From positions 434,001-498,000 of the forward strand of contig NZ_FNBM01000002.1 of the NCBI RefSeq assembly GCF_900102335.1: DNA of 64,000 bases. Reading direction: 5' to 3'. Source of the stretch: Phytopseudomonas seleniipraecipitans (GTDB lineage: Bacteria; Pseudomonadota; Gammaproteobacteria; Pseudomonadales; Pseudomonadaceae). The notes below the pieces were generated by a model. That model saw only the letters and a program-made list of their open reading frames with translations. It did not search any database and was not told the DNA's origin. Both the position numbers and the translations under genes were made by a program. The stretch's first letter is position 1, and each line of letters opens with the position of its first letter. Positions 1 to 12,888 of this stretch are shown here, one piece after another.

Positions 1-1080
1 GCCCTGCAGAATGTCACCAGTCTCTGCCTGCTGCTTGGCCTGAATGTCCGCTTCGGTCATCACGTTCAGCGTCCAACCAGTCAATTGACTGGCCAGGCGA
101 ACGTTTTGACCACCACGGCCAATCGCTTGCGCCAGGTTGTCCTCGCCAACGGCGATATCCATGGCATGTGCGTCTTCATCAACAATGATCGCCGCGACTT
201 CAGCCGGCGACATGGCGTTGATGACAAACTGCGCCGGGTTGTCGTCCCACAGCACAATATCCACGCGCTCACCGACCAACTCGCCGGAAACCGCCTGCAC
301 GCGCGAACCGCGCATGCCGATACAGGCACCTTGCGGGTCGATACGCTTGTCCTTGGAACGGACCGCGATCTTGGCTCGCGAGCCCGGATCACGAGAAGCG
401 GCCTTGACCTCGATGAGGCCTTCGGCGATTTCCGGCACTTCGATGCGGAACAACTCGATCAGCATTTCCGGCGCAGTACGCGACAGGATCAGCTGAGGGC
501 CGCGGTTCTCGGTGCGGATTTCCTTGAGCAGCGCACGCAAGCGCACACCCACTCGGAAAGTTTCACGCGGGATGATGTCTTCGCGAGCCAGCAATGCTTC
601 AGCATTGGCACCCAGATCGACGATGACGTTGTCACGGGTAACCTTTTTCACGGTGCCGGCGATGATCTCGCCAAGGCGCTCGCGATAGGCTTCCACGACC
701 TGAGCACGCTCGGCCTCACGCACTTTCTGCACGATGACCTGCTTAGCGGTCTGCGCAGCGATGCGGCCGAACTCGATGGAGTCGATCTTTTCTTCGAGAA
801 CGTCACCGACCTTGGCGCTTGCTTCGACAGCACGCGGCATGTCGGTGGTCACCTGATGCGCCGGATCGTCGAAGTCTTCTTCCTCGACCACCGTCCAGCA
901 ACGGAACGTTTCGTAGCTGCCGCTTTGGCGATTGATCGCCACGCGCAGCTCGACTTCGTCTTCAAAACGTTTCTTGGTCGCTGTGGCCAAAGCCAACTCA
1001 AGCGCCTCGAAAATCACAGCGGCCGGTACGCCCTTTTCATTGGATACCGACTCAACAACCAGCAGTACTTCTTTGCTCAT
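1..1080 (-). CDS. nusA: Transcription termination/antitermination factor NusA (3' end cut off)
   Basis: NusA binds RNA polymerase and nascent RNA and tunes pausing, intrinsic termination and antitermination. The visible 360 codons start at an ATG whose complement ends at 1080, preceded by GGCGAGG about 7 bases upstream. They cover the N-terminal RNAP-binding domain (begins [17 protein letters not shown]), the S1 domain around residues 135-200 ([16 protein letters not shown]) and the KH1/KH2 region with [20 protein letters not shown] and [18 protein letters not shown]. The family is about 490 residues long in gammaproteobacteria, so the C-terminal acidic repeats lie beyond base 1. It follows rimP with a 66-base gap, as in the usual rimP-nusA-infB operon. 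Identification is secure. Confidence 0.97.
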   Translation of the reverse strand, partial: MSKEVLLVVESVSNEKGVPAAVIFEALELALATATKKRFEDEVELRVAINRQSGSYETFRCWTVVEEEDFDDPAHQVTTDMPRAVEASAKVGDVLEEKIDSIEFGRIAAQTAKQVIVQKVREAERAQVVEAYRERLGEIIAGTVKKVTRDNVIVDLGANAEALLAREDIIPRETFRVGVRLRALLKEIRTENRGPQLILSRTAPEMLIELFRIEVPEIAEGLIEVKAASRDPGSRAKIAVRSKDKRIDPQGACIGMRGSRVQAVSGELVGERVDIVLWDDNPAQFVINAMSPAEVAAIIVDEDAHAMDIAVGEDNLAQAIGRGGQNVRLASQLTGWTLNVMTEADIQAKQQAETGDILQG

Positions 1081-1146
1081 CGTACGCCTCGCCTTTCACA
1101 ATCCATTGGGATCCACGCATTCCGCGAATCCTGCAGGATCCGGGTC

Positions 1147-1605
1147 TCAATCAAACCGGGGGATAATGTTGGCCTTGTCGATCAGATCGATCGGCAAAAG
1201 GAACTCGTGGTCATCCACCTGCACCACCACGTCCTCCTCCTCCACACCGCGGAGCAGACCCTGAAAGTTACGGCGCCCTTCAAACGGCGAGCGCAACTTG
1301 ATTTTTACCTGCTCACCGGCGTGACTGGCGAACTGCGCCAACGTGAACAGTGGCCGATCCATGCCCGGCGATGACACCTCAAGGGTGTACTCCGCCGCAA
1401 TCGGATCCTCAACATCGAGAACGCCACTTATCTGCCGGCTGACTTTCTCGCAATCTTCGATGAGAACGCCATCGGCATGATCGATATAGATACGTAGCAG
1501 CGAATGCCGCCCCTGAGACAGGAACTCAATACCCCAGCACTCGTAGCCAAGCGCCTCGACTACCGGGGCCACCAAGGCCTGCAACTGTTCTAGCTTGCTC
1601 GACAC
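1147..1605 (-). CDS. rimP: Ribosome maturation factor RimP
   Basis: RimP assists late assembly of the 30S ribosomal subunit. The 152-residue product begins [28 protein letters not shown] and ends [15 protein letters not shown], both typical of the family. I chose the GTG at 1603-1605 because the family starts at this Ser-Ser-Lys and an AGGGG lies 6-7 bases before it. The reading frame stays open to an ATG at 1659, which would add 18 atypical residues. It lies first in the rimP-nusA operon, behind the initiator tRNA gene and a terminator, so it may have its own promoter in 1606-1699, although I see no convincing one. Confidence 0.96.
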   Translation of the reverse strand: MSSKLEQLQALVAPVVEALGYECWGIEFLSQGRHSLLRIYIDHADGVLIEDCEKVSRQISGVLDVEDPIAAEYTLEVSSPGMDRPLFTLAQFASHAGEQVKIKLRSPFEGRRNFQGLLRGVEEEDVVVQVDDHEFLLPIDLIDKANIIPRFD

Positions 1606-1699
1606 CTGAACCCCTCGCGCATGCTTTGCAAATAAAAAATGGGCGAAACGCCCATCCATAAGACCGTCCTAGAGACGGTAAATCTATCCTCCAGCTAGC

Positions 1700-1721
1700 A
1701 AAAAGCCCCTTGAAAGGGGCT
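1700..1721 (-). terminator. Intrinsic terminator after the tRNA genes
   Basis: The inverted repeat AGCCCCTT-GA-AAGGGGCT (1704-1721) is followed on the minus strand by a run of T (complement of 1700-1703). It lies just 3' of the initiator tRNA and ahead of rimP, so it should end tRNA transcription. Confidence 0.8.
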
Positions 1722-1731
1722 CCGCTACTGC

Positions 1732-1808
<77 letters not shown>

Positions 1809-1870
1809 TCAAAACTGGGAGCGGATTATATGACTCAAACGCCCAGCAGGTCAACCTGCCTCCCAGAAAC

Positions 1871-1899
1871 AGCAAAGCCCGCATGCTGCGGGCTTTGCT
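1871..1899 (-). terminator. Strong hairpin between the two tRNA genes
   Basis: Perfect 13-bp arms AGCAAAGCCCGCA / TGCGGGCTTTGCT flank a 3-base loop. The downstream tract on the minus strand (GTTTCTGGG) is only weakly T-rich. It could be a terminator for tRNA-Leu or a processing hairpin in a joint Leu-fMet transcript. Confidence 0.6.
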
Positions 1900-1906
1900 G
1901 TTCAAT

Positions 1907-1992
1907 TGGTACCGAGAAGGGGACTCGAACCCCTACAGCCTATGGCCACTACCACCTCAAGGTAGCGTGTCTACCAATTCCACCACCTCGGC
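1907..1992 (-). tRNA. tRNA-Leu (GAG anticodon)
   Basis: An 86-base tRNA with a long variable arm, as expected for leucine. The anticodon arm is CTACCTTGAGGTGGTAG, the T arm GGGGTTCGAGTCCCC, the acceptor stem GCCGAGG/CTCGGT, and CCA is encoded (complement of 1907-1909). It begins 10 bases after the secG stop codon, so it is probably cut out of the secG message. The same secG-tRNA-Leu order is common in Pseudomonas. Confidence 0.97.
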
Positions 1993-2002
1993 AAATTAAC
2001 GC

Positions 2003-2389
2003 TTACTGCGCCTCAGGCGATTGAGGTACATCTTGCTCGCCCGAAGTTGGTGCCTCAGACTCAAGCACCGGTACATCTTCCGCTGCAGATTTGCTGTCCT
2101 GCGGCACTTCCAACACTGCCGGATCCGGCAAACCAGCCCGGCCAAGCATATCAGCTTTTTGATTAGCAAAGAACGCTAAACCCAAGCTGGTAATGAAAAA
2201 AGCGGCGGCAAGTATAGCAGTAACTCGGCTCAGAAAGGTAGTACTTCCTTGACTACCAAACACGGTATTCGAAGCACCAGCACCAAACGAAGCACCTGCA
2301 TCGGCACCCTTACCCTGCTGCAGCAAAACCAGCACAACCACACCGATCGCGCCCAGCAGATGAAGAACCACAACGACTGTTTCCAGCAT
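2003..2389 (-). CDS. secG: Preprotein translocase subunit SecG
   Basis: SecG is the small accessory subunit of the SecYEG channel in the inner membrane. The 128-residue product starts [18 protein letters not shown]. It has two membrane segments (about residues 3-21 and 53-73) around the conserved loop [22 protein letters not shown], then a long acidic Pro/Ser-rich tail ending PQSPEAQ. I chose the ATG at 2387-2389, which lies 4 bases after the tpiA stop. The open frame runs 16 codons further upstream into tpiA, which is unlikely to be used. It is co-transcribed with tpiA, and tRNA-Leu follows after 10 bases. Confidence 0.95.
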   Translation of the reverse strand: MLETVVVVLHLLGAIGVVVLVLLQQGKGADAGASFGAGASNTVFGSQGSTTFLSRVTAILAAAFFITSLGLAFFANQKADMLGRAGLPDPAVLEVPQDSKSAAEDVPVLESEAPTSGEQDVPQSPEAQ

Positions 2390-2393
2390 ATTC

Positions 2394-3149
2394 TTAGTTT
2401 CCTGCAGCGCGACAGATCGCACCGAACTCATCCGCATTCAGAGAGGCTCCACCCACAAGCCCCCCATCGATATCAGGCATGCCGAATAGATCGGCTGCAT
2501 TGGCGGCCTTGACGCTGCCGCCATAAAGAATTCTCAAAGCACCCGCAACATCTGCATCCTTTCCAGCGATCCGCGCACGAATAGCCGCATGCACGTCCTG
2601 CGCCTGCTCAGGCGACGCGGTGAGCCCAGTACCAATGGCCCAAACCGGCTCGTAAGCAACCACAGCACTCGAAAGCACCGCAACACCAAGCGCATCGATC
2701 ACGCTGTCAAGCTGACGCTCAACAACCGCAAGCGTCTCACCCGCTTCACGTTGCTCAAGGGTTTCCCCCACACACAGCACCGGCACCAATCCGGCGACCT
2801 GAGCCGCAGCGAACTTGCGCACGATCTGCTCTTCGCTATCACCCAAAATCAGGCGACGCTCGGAATGACCGATCAACACCAGCTTACAACCAACATCAAG
2901 CAATTGCTCGCTCGACACTTCGCCGGTCAAGGCCCCCTGCCCCGTTTCAACTGCACAGTCCTGTGCGCCAATCGACACAACAGTACCACTCAGCCCCTCG
3001 ACAACCTGACCGAGATGAACACTGACAGGGAACACAGCAATATCGATATCAACAGGCAATGCCTGCTGATTCAGACCACCGATCAGCTCTGCGACACTGG
3101 CGCGGGTACCGTGCATTTTCCAGTTACCAGCAACCATTGGGCGGCGCAT
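2394..3149 (-). CDS. tpiA: Triosephosphate isomerase
   Basis: TpiA interconverts dihydroxyacetone phosphate and glyceraldehyde 3-phosphate in the cytosol. The 251-residue product has normal family length. The catalytic residues are visible: Lys11 in AGNWKM, His95 in LIGHSERR and Glu167 in [11 protein letters not shown]. The phosphate-binding GGSVKAAN motif near the C terminus is also present. It lies 65 bases downstream of glmM and 4 bases upstream of secG, so it belongs to the glmM-tpiA-secG transcription run. Confidence 0.98.
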   Translation of the reverse strand: MRRPMVAGNWKMHGTRASVAELIGGLNQQALPVDIDIAVFPVSVHLGQVVEGLSGTVVSIGAQDCAVETGQGALTGEVSSEQLLDVGCKLVLIGHSERRLILGDSEEQIVRKFAAAQVAGLVPVLCVGETLEQREAGETLAVVERQLDSVIDALGVAVLSSAVVAYEPVWAIGTGLTASPEQAQDVHAAIRARIAGKDADVAGALRILYGGSVKAANAADLFGMPDIDGGLVGGASLNADEFGAICRAAGN

Positions 3150-3214
3150 GCTTTACCTCGTTGGTCAAAGAGGGCGCAGATGTTACCCAACCGCTTGGGG
3201 ACTGGCAAGCCGAA

Positions 3215-4552
3215 TCAAACACAGACTCGAGTGACAACCTCAGCCAATTCATCGGCATAGGCTCGCACCTGGGTTTCGTCTTCACCTTCGACCATCACGC
3301 GAACCAGCGGCTCGGTACCGGACTTGCGCAACAATACCCGGCCACGCCCGGCCATACGCTCGGTTACGCTATCGCTGGCGGCTTGCACATCCGGGTGCTT
3401 GAGCGGGTCAACGCCGCCGCCGAAACGTACGTTGACCAGCACCTGCGGACATTTGCGCAAGCCCTGGCGCGCCTCGGCAAGGCTTTGCCCGCGGCGACGG
3501 ATGGCGAGCAGCACTTGCAGCGCCGCAACGATCGCATCACCCGTGGTGACGTGCTGGAAGCACACCAGGTGACCCGAGTTCTCACCACCCAACTGCCAGC
3601 CACGCTCCAACAGTTCGGCAATCACATAGCGATCGCCGACATTGGCGCGCACGAAAGGAATCTGCAGTTCGCCGAGGGCGAGTTCGAGACCCAGGTTGCT
3701 CATCAGCGTACCGACCACGCCACCCTGCAGCTTGCCGCGTGCCTGAAGATCGCGGGCGATGATGAACAGCAGCTCATCGCCGTCTACCGCAGCTCCCGTG
3801 TGATCGACCATCAGCACGCGATCCGCATCACCATCGAAGGCAATGCCGAGATCAGCCTGACGTGCCACCACCTCAGCCTGCAGGTTTTCGATATGGGTCG
3901 AGCCGCAATCGGCATTGATGTTCAGCCCATTGGGCTGCGCAGAGAGCACCGATACGTCAGCGCCCAGCTCCTGAAACACCGCGGGAGCGACTTTGTAGGC
4001 CGCGCCATGGGCGCAATCGAGGACGATTTTGAGGCCAGCGAAATCGGTACTGGTCGGCACGCTGCTCTTGCAGAATTCGATGTAGCGACCCGCCGCATCA
4101 TTGATCCGCGAGACCTTGCCGAGCTGCTCGGACTCGACCACGGTCATTGGCGCGTCGAGCAGCTCTTCGATCATAAGCTCGACCTCGTCGGGCAGCTTGG
4201 TGCCCTGCCCGGAGAAGAACTTGATGCCGTTGTCATGGTGCGGATTGTGCGATGCGCTGATGACGATGCCAGCTTCGGCATGGAAGGTACGCGTCAGGTA
4301 GGCGATGGCCGGCGTCGGCATCGGCCCCAGCAGCATGACATCCGCACCTGCGGCAGACAGCCCCGCCTCCAGAGCCGACTCGAACATGTAGCCCGAGATG
4401 CGCGTGTCCTTGCCGATCAGGATCCGACACTTGCCCTGCTTACGAAATGCCATGCCTGCAGCCCAACCGAGCTTGAGCATGAAATCGGGGGTAATGGGGT
4501 AATGACCGACGCGACCACGAATCCCGTCGGTACCAAAATACTTGCGGCTCAA
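3215..4552 (-). CDS. glmM: Phosphoglucosamine mutase
   Basis: GlmM converts glucosamine 6-phosphate to glucosamine 1-phosphate on the way to UDP-GlcNAc for peptidoglycan and lipid A. The 445-residue protein starts [16 protein letters not shown]. It carries the phosphoserine loop [12 protein letters not shown] (active Ser101), the metal loop DGDADR (240-245), the sugar loop GGENSGH, and a C-terminal phosphate-binding [15 protein letters not shown]. It lies 18 bases after folP, the standard folP-glmM pair. Confidence 0.98.
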   Translation of the reverse strand: MSRKYFGTDGIRGRVGHYPITPDFMLKLGWAAGMAFRKQGKCRILIGKDTRISGYMFESALEAGLSAAGADVMLLGPMPTPAIAYLTRTFHAEAGIVISASHNPHHDNGIKFFSGQGTKLPDEVELMIEELLDAPMTVVESEQLGKVSRINDAAGRYIEFCKSSVPTSTDFAGLKIVLDCAHGAAYKVAPAVFQELGADVSVLSAQPNGLNINADCGSTHIENLQAEVVARQADLGIAFDGDADRVLMVDHTGAAVDGDELLFIIARDLQARGKLQGGVVGTLMSNLGLELALGELQIPFVRANVGDRYVIAELLERGWQLGGENSGHLVCFQHVTTGDAIVAALQVLLAIRRRGQSLAEARQGLRKCPQVLVNVRFGGGVDPLKHPDVQAASDSVTERMAGRGRVLLRKSGTEPLVRVMVEGEDETQVRAYADELAEVVTRVCV

Positions 4553-4570
4553 ACGACAACTCCCTTTTAT

Positions 4571-5422
4571 TTACTGCGCCGCTTCAACTGCGGCGACCAT
4601 GCGTACCACGTCGACGGTTTCCGCCACATCGTGAACGCGCAGAATGCTTGCGCCCTTGGCAACAGCCAGCGCCGCCAGCGCCAGGCTGCCATACAGACGC
4701 CCGTCGACCTCGCGACCCAAAACAGCGCCAATCATACTCTTGCGCGAAACACCGACCAGTAGCGGCAGACCAAAAACCTGCAGCGCAGGCATACGCCGGA
4801 ACAAACTGAGGTTGTGCTCCAGCGTTTTCGCAAAGCCAAAACCCGGATCAAGCACGATACGCTCCGCTGATATACCTGCCGCCTCACAGATCGCCAGACG
4901 CTCACGCAGGAAGTCTGCTACGGCGCCCAGCACATCATCGTACTGAGGGTTTTGCTGCATGGTCGTGGGCTCGCCGCGCATGTGCATCAAACACACCGGC
5001 AGCCCTGTGGCGGCAGCTGCCTGCAGCGCTCCGTCGCGCTGCAGCGAACGCACGTCATTGATCAATCCGGCACCTAGCTTGGCGGACTCAGTGATCACCT
5101 CGGGCGTCGACGTATCGACGGATACGATCACATCCAGCTCGGCAGCGATGGCTTCGACCACCGGCGCCACACGGGCGAGCTCCTCTGCAACCGAGACAAC
5201 CTGAGCACCTGGGCGCGTGGATTCACCACCAACGTCAATGAGGGTAGCCCCCGCCAGCACCATGCTTTCGGCATGACGCAGCGCTGCGTCGCGCATCGCG
5301 AAGCGGCCACCATCGGAAAAGGAGTCAGGCGTGACGTTCAGGATACCCATCACCTGAGGACGGGTTAAATCAAGAAACCGGCTGCCACAGGGCAGCCGGT
5401 TCCGGGATATCGCAAGCGACAT
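4571..5422 (-). CDS. folP: Dihydropteroate synthase
   Basis: FolP joins 6-hydroxymethyl-dihydropterin pyrophosphate to p-aminobenzoate in folate synthesis and is the sulfonamide target. The 283-residue TIM barrel shows MGILNVTPDSFSDGG (residues 25-39), GGESTRPGA (65-73), and the substrate-binding DPGFGFAKTLEHN and GVSRKSMIG loops. The start ATG complement ends at 5422, 8 bases after the ftsH stop, so the two are translated from one message. The gene order ftsH-folP-glmM matches most gammaproteobacteria. Confidence 0.98.
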   Translation of the reverse strand: MSLAISRNRLPCGSRFLDLTRPQVMGILNVTPDSFSDGGRFAMRDAALRHAESMVLAGATLIDVGGESTRPGAQVVSVAEELARVAPVVEAIAAELDVIVSVDTSTPEVITESAKLGAGLINDVRSLQRDGALQAAAATGLPVCLMHMRGEPTTMQQNPQYDDVLGAVADFLRERLAICEAAGISAERIVLDPGFGFAKTLEHNLSLFRRMPALQVFGLPLLVGVSRKSMIGAVLGREVDGRLYGSLALAALAVAKGASILRVHDVAETVDVVRMVAAVEAAQ

Positions 5423-5430
5423 GGGTGACC

Positions 5431-7356
5431 TTACAACTCGGCAGCAGGCCCGCCGATAGGTTTCTCGGGACGGTCCGCTTCATCGGGCTTGGCTGCAGGC
5501 GTACCTGCGTCGTTGCCGCCACCGGTCCAGTCACGCGGCTCACGCGGTGCGCGACCGCTCATGATGTCGTCGATCTGCTCGGCGTCGATGGTTTCGTACT
5601 TCATCAGCGCTTCAGCCATGGCATCGAGCTTGTCGCGGTTCTCCTCGAGCAGGCGCTTGGCCGTGTCATAGCAATGATCGATGATGCTGCGCACTTCCAA
5701 ATCGATCATTTTGGCAGTTTCGCCCGATACGCTGGAGCTACTGCCACCGCCGCCACGACCAAGGAAACCACCGTCTTCATCTTCGGCATAAAGCAGCGGG
5801 CCAAGCTTCTCGGAGAGGCCCCACTTGGTGACCATATTTCGGGCGATCTGGCTGGCGCGCATGATGTCATTGGAGGCGCCAGTAGTAACGCCGTCGAAGC
5901 CCAGCGTCATTTCTTCGGCAATACGGCCGCCGTACAGCGAGCAGATCTGGCTGATCAGTGCACGCTTGGACAGGCTGTAGCGATCTTCTTCGGGCAGGAA
6001 CATGGTCACACCCAGGGCACGGCCGCGAGGAATGATCGAGACCTTGTAGACCGGGTCATGCTCAGGCACCAGACGCCCAACGATAGCGTGGCCCGCCTCG
6101 TGGAAGGCCGTATTGAGCTTTTCCTTGTCCGACATGACCATACTCTTGCGCTCGGCGCCCATCATGATCTTGTCTTTGGCCAGCTCGAACTCTTTCATCT
6201 CGACGACACGCTTGCCGGAGCGAGCGGCGAACAGCGAGGCCTCGTTGACCAGGTTGGCCAGGTCAGCACCCGAGAAGCCAGGTGTGCCGCGAGCGATCAC
6301 TGCAGCCTTGACGTCCTCGCCCATCGGCACCTTGCGCATGTGCACATTGAGAATCTGCTCGCGGCCGCGAATGTCCGGCAGCCCGACTACGACCTGACGG
6401 TCGAAACGGCCTGGGCGCAGCAGCGCAGGGTCAAGCACATCCGGCCGGTTGGTGGCAGCAATGACGATGATGCCATCGTTCATTTCAAAGCCGTCCATCT
6501 CTACCAGCAACTGGTTGAGAGTCTGCTCACGCTCGTCATGACCGCCGCCCATGCCGGCGCCACGATGGCGACCCACAGCGTCGATTTCGTCGATGAAGAT
6601 AATGCAAGGCGCGTGCTTCTTGGCCTGCTCGAACATGTCACGGACACGAGACGCGCCGACACCGACGAACATTTCCACGAAGTCGGAACCGGAAATGGTG
6701 AAGAACGGCACTTTCGCCTCACCGGCAACGGCTTTAGCGAGCAACGTCTTACCGGTACCCGGCGAGCCAACCATCAACACGCCGCGAGGAATACGGCCGC
6801 CAAGGCGCTGGAACTTGCCGGGGTCACGCAGGAATTCAACCAGCTCACTAACTTCTTCCTTGGCCTCGTCGCAACCGGCGACGTCAGCGAAGGTGGTCTT
6901 GACCTGATCTTCGGAAAGCAGGCGTGCCTTGCTTTTGCCGAAGCTCATCGGCCCGCCCTTGCCGCCCGCACCGCCCTGCATCTGGCGCATGAAGAACATG
7001 AACACGGCGATGATCACCAGAATCGGGAAGCTGGCGACCAGCAGCTGAGTCCAGATGCTCTGCTGCTCAGGCTGCTTGCCAACGATCTCGACGTTGTTGT
7101 CCATCAGGTCCTTGATCAGGCCATTATCCTGAATCGCCGGGCGCACGGTTTCGAACGACGAGCCGTCGGAACGCATACCGCTGATGATGTAGCCATCGAC
7201 AGTTACGCGCTTGACCCCGCCATCCTGAACCTGCTGGATGAACTCCGAGTAATTGAGCTTGTTGGTCTCGCTCGGGCTGGAGAAATTGTTCATCACCGTC
7301 ACCAAGACGGCGGCGATGATCAGCCACAGGATCAGATTCTTTGCCATGTCGTTCAA
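5431..7356 (-). CDS. ftsH: ATP-dependent zinc metalloprotease FtsH
   Basis: FtsH is the membrane-anchored AAA+ protease that degrades misfolded membrane proteins, LpxC and sigma-32 in enterobacteria. Residues count from the upstream TTG: membrane segments at about 6-24 and 101-123, Walker A GSPGTGKT (197-204), Walker B IIFIDE (252-257), SRH region [19 protein letters not shown], and zinc site HEAGH (419-423). Most homologues are annotated from the internal ATG (complement of 7345-7347, MAKNLILWL). Here GAGGG lies 7 bases before the TTG at 7354-7356 but 16 before that ATG, so I prefer the TTG. Walker A has Ser where E. coli has Pro. It is downstream of rlmE, with a 179-base gap that may hold its own promoter. 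Confidence 0.97.
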   Translation of the reverse strand: MNDMAKNLILWLIIAAVLVTVMNNFSSPSETNKLNYSEFIQQVQDGGVKRVTVDGYIISGMRSDGSSFETVRPAIQDNGLIKDLMDNNVEIVGKQPEQQSIWTQLLVASFPILVIIAVFMFFMRQMQGGAGGKGGPMSFGKSKARLLSEDQVKTTFADVAGCDEAKEEVSELVEFLRDPGKFQRLGGRIPRGVLMVGSPGTGKTLLAKAVAGEAKVPFFTISGSDFVEMFVGVGASRVRDMFEQAKKHAPCIIFIDEIDAVGRHRGAGMGGGHDEREQTLNQLLVEMDGFEMNDGIIVIAATNRPDVLDPALLRPGRFDRQVVVGLPDIRGREQILNVHMRKVPMGEDVKAAVIARGTPGFSGADLANLVNEASLFAARSGKRVVEMKEFELAKDKIMMGAERKSMVMSDKEKLNTAFHEAGHAIVGRLVPEHDPVYKVSIIPRGRALGVTMFLPEEDRYSLSKRALISQICSLYGGRIAEEMTLGFDGVTTGASNDIMRASQIARNMVTKWGLSEKLGPLLYAEDEDGGFLGRGGGGSSSSVSGETAKMIDLEVRSIIDHCYDTAKRLLEENRDKLDAMAEALMKYETIDAEQIDDIMSGRAPREPRDWTGGGNDAGTPAAKPDEADRPEKPIGGPAAEL

Positions 7357-7535
7357 TTAGCTACCCTCTGAAGCAGGCCTCTTGCCGAAGCGTGCTTCGC
7401 ATGACGACCAGTTATGTACCGATCTAACTTACTACAAACGCCCGCTCGTGGCTGACACCGTCTGTAACCCTTTATGAGGCATTTGCCCATTAAAGATGCG
7501 CGTATCGACTTGGACTGACAACCAGACCTTTGGTT

Positions 7536-8168
7536 TTACTCTTCGCGCGGGCCTTTGAAGCCCCGCGCCAGCATGTACTGCTCGCGAGAGCGACCGCGTG
7601 ACGACAGCGGCTTGCGCATCTGTACCTTTTCGAACAGACCGCGAACCTGCTTGTGGTACTCGTCGAAGCCTTCACCCTGAAAAATCTTGATCAGGTAATC
7701 GCCGCCCGGGCGCAAAACCCGGGTCGCCAGATCCAGCGCCAGCTCGCACAGGTACATCGCGCGCGGCTGATCCGACTCCCTGACTCCACTCATATTGGGG
7801 GCCATATCGGAAATCACAAGGTCTACCGGGTGATCGCCGATCGCATCAAGGATGCGTGCAAACACTTCGTCGTCAGTGAAATCGCCCTGAATGAAGGTGA
7901 CGTCCGGAATACTGTCCATCTCGAGGATGTCCGAGGCGATCAGCCGGCCCTTGTCACCAATGACCCGACTAGTGACCTGCGACCAGCCACCTGGCGCGGC
8001 GCCGAGGTCGACCACGGTCATGCCCGGCCGCAGGATGCGATCCTTCTCCTGGACCTCAAGCAGCTTGTAACTGGCACGTGAACGGTAACCGTCCCTTTGC
8101 GCCATTTTGACGTACGGATCGTCGAAATGCTCTTTCAGCCAACGCTGGCTGGTTTTGGAACGGGCCAC
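7536..8168 (-). CDS. rlmE: 23S rRNA (uridine-2'-O-) methyltransferase RlmE
   Basis: RlmE (FtsJ/RrmJ) methylates U2552 in the A loop of 23S rRNA in the 50S subunit, using S-adenosylmethionine. The 210-residue protein has the SAM motif [14 protein letters not shown] and the catalytic tetrad Lys35, Asp121, Lys161 and Glu196 at the family positions. The start is GTG (complement of 8166-8168), with GAGGTG a few bases upstream. It is divergent from yhbY across about 98 bases. In E. coli the rlmE-ftsH pair is heat-inducible; the gap holds only a poor match to a sigma-32 promoter. Confidence 0.97.
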   Translation of the reverse strand: MARSKTSQRWLKEHFDDPYVKMAQRDGYRSRASYKLLEVQEKDRILRPGMTVVDLGAAPGGWSQVTSRVIGDKGRLIASDILEMDSIPDVTFIQGDFTDDEVFARILDAIGDHPVDLVISDMAPNMSGVRESDQPRAMYLCELALDLATRVLRPGGDYLIKIFQGEGFDEYHKQVRGLFEKVQMRKPLSSRGRSREQYMLARGFKGPREE

Positions 8169-8266
8169 ACAACACCTCGGAAGAACAAAATGAATAACTG
8201 GGCGGTCTGCAAGCAGCTCGGTTAAAATAGGCCGCTTTCCCCAGATTAAGACGCAGGGTTCAGATT

Positions 8267-8578
8267 ATGCCGCTCACTCAAGAGCAGAAGAAACAGTTCA
8301 AATCTATCGGCCACCACCTGAAACCGGTATTGATCGTTGCCGATAACGGTGTTACCGAAGGCGTACTGGCGGAGCTGGAACGCGCCCTGAATGATCATGA
8401 ACTGATCAAGGTTCAGTTGCGCATCACCGAGCGTGAAAGCCGCCTGGCGGTGATCGATGAGCTGTGCAAAGCCGGCAAGGCCGAGCTGGCACAGGTGATC
8501 GGTAAAATGGCCTTGCTGTACCGCAAGAATCCCAAGGCCAATCGCAACCTGTCGAACATCAGCCGCCATCAGGGCTGA
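8267..8578 (+). CDS. yhbY: YhbY-family (CRM domain) RNA-binding protein
   Basis: A 103-residue single CRM-domain protein associated with pre-50S ribosomal particles. It begins MPLTQEQKKQFKSIGHHLKPVL and shows the GxxG-type RNA-binding loop region and the family pattern VADNGVTEGVLAELERALNDHELIKV. A TAAAAT box about 40 bases upstream is the best -10 candidate. Divergent from rlmE, it points towards a convergent DUF4149 gene. Its genomic tie to rlmE and ftsH fits a role in ribosome assembly. Confidence 0.95.
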   Translation: MPLTQEQKKQFKSIGHHLKPVLIVADNGVTEGVLAELERALNDHELIKVQLRITERESRLAVIDELCKAGKAELAQVIGKMALLYRKNPKANRNLSNISRHQG

Positions 8579-8587
8579 GCCCTCAGG

Positions 8588-8998
8588 TCAGCCGACTTCA
8601 GGGTCGGCTGGCGAATGCTTGCGAGGCGCTGGCTGCAGCACCAGCAGCAGGCCGAAAAACGCCAGCAGCAGGTAACTGAACAGCTGCCAGCGTAGCGCAT
8701 CGGGCCACAACGCCAGCGATGCCAGCAGGGTCAGGGCGATCACCAGCACTGTCAGCAGCAATTGCCCACAGCGCTCACCCCAGAGAGTCGACAGGCCACG
8801 CAAGCTGGCCAGCAAACCCGCCTGAATCAGCGCGCAAACCAGGGTAATCACCACCATCAGCGGCATCAGCACGCCGGCGATTTCCTCGATTAGTAGCGAC
8901 GCCAGCCCGACACTTTGCAGCCCCGGCAATACCATGAAGTGCAGAATCCAGATGCCGCCCACCCAGAGGGTTTGCAGCAGCATCCAGAAACCTGCAGC
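8588..8998 (-). CDS. DUF4149-type integral membrane protein
   Basis: A 136-residue hydrophobic protein with about four membrane segments (near 5-27, 38-62, 73-95 and 100-122). It contains the family-like LLQTLWVGGIWILHFMVLPGL at the N terminus. I start at the ATG complement ending 8998; the open frame reaches a TTG at 9043 inside greA, which would give an odd hydrophilic extension. No clear ribosome site precedes either start. The gene lies 22 bases after greA and is the usual neighbour between greA and yhbY in Pseudomonas. Its function is unknown. Confidence 0.8.
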   Translation of the reverse strand, partial: AAGFWMLLQTLWVGGIWILHFMVLPGLQSVGLASLLIEEIAGVLMPLMVVITLVCALIQAGLLASLRGLSTLWGERCGQLLLTVLVIALTLLASLALWPDALRWQLFSYLLLAFFGLLLVLQPAPRKHSPADPEVG

Positions 8999-9020
8999 CA
9001 TGCTGCGCTGAGCTGCTTGG

Positions 9021-9493
9021 TCAGATGTGGCGTACTTCAACAATCTCGTACTCGATCAGACCGCTTGGCGTATTCACCGCGACCACGTCGCCTTCTTCCT
9101 TGCCGATCAGGGCACGGGCGATGGGCGAACCGACGGAAATCTTGCCCTGTTTGATATCGGCTTCGTCTTCACCAACGATCCGATAGGACACGCTTTCGTC
9201 GGTCTCGACGTTGGCGATTTCCACCGTGGTGCCGAAGATCACCTTGCCGGTATGCGCAATGGTGGTGACATCGATCACCACGGCATTCTGCAGACGACCT
9301 TCGATATCTCGCACACGCGCCTCAACCATACCTTGCTGCTCGCGAGCGGCATGGTATTCGGCGTTTTCCTTCAGGTCACCGAGCTCGCGCGCGGTGCCGA
9401 TATCCTGGCTGAGTTTTGGCCGTACCACCTTGGTCAGGTGGGCCAGCTCCTCTTCAAGGGCGCGAGCGCCCTCGACGGTCATGGGGTACTTGA

Positions 9494-9497
<4 letters not shown>
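9021..9497 (-). CDS. greA: Transcription elongation factor GreA
   Basis: GreA enters the RNA polymerase secondary channel and stimulates cleavage of backtracked RNA. The 158-residue protein has the N-terminal coiled coil (about 10-75) with the tip acids Asp41 and Glu44 in GDLKENAEY. The C-terminal FKBP-like domain has [16 protein letters not shown]. The ATG overlaps the carB stop (ATGA, 9494-9497), so translation is coupled and greA is the last gene of carAB-greA. The same linkage is known from P. aeruginosa. Confidence 0.98.
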
Positions 9498-12715
<3,218 letters not shown>

Positions 12716-12754
12716 GTTATCTCTCGAATCCTTAGGTCAGTCGGCGAGTCATCT

Positions 12755-12878
12755 TGAAAGCTACTGCGCGCTCTCTGGGCTGCGTTGCGCGGTACTCGCT
12801 TCCTCGCCGTACTGACATGTACTGTCTCGTCGTTGCGTGCCGAGCGCCCTGCCCAGACAGCGCCCGCTACCCTTTCCA
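12755..12878. repeat. Long imperfect palindrome between carA and carB
   Basis: The arms 12755-12780 and 12851-12878 are inverted copies of each other (core CTCTCTGGGC against GCCCAGACAG, with GAAAG / CTTTC ends). They enclose a 70-base centre that contains short palindromes around GACATGT. The whole element is about 124 bases. It has the size of a small non-autonomous repeat or REP-like unit. In a carAB message it would form one long hairpin. Confidence 0.6.
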
Positions 12879-12888
12879 GCCAAATGGT

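Noticed and set aside
5425..7371. 648-codon open frame on the plus strand opposite ftsH
   Set aside because: It is an antisense shadow of a GC-rich, strongly codon-biased gene. FtsH on the other strand has full-length family similarity.
12716..12888. Gene between carA and carB as in P. aeruginosa
   Set aside because: The gap is only 173 bases and filled by a palindrome; no coding frame fits.
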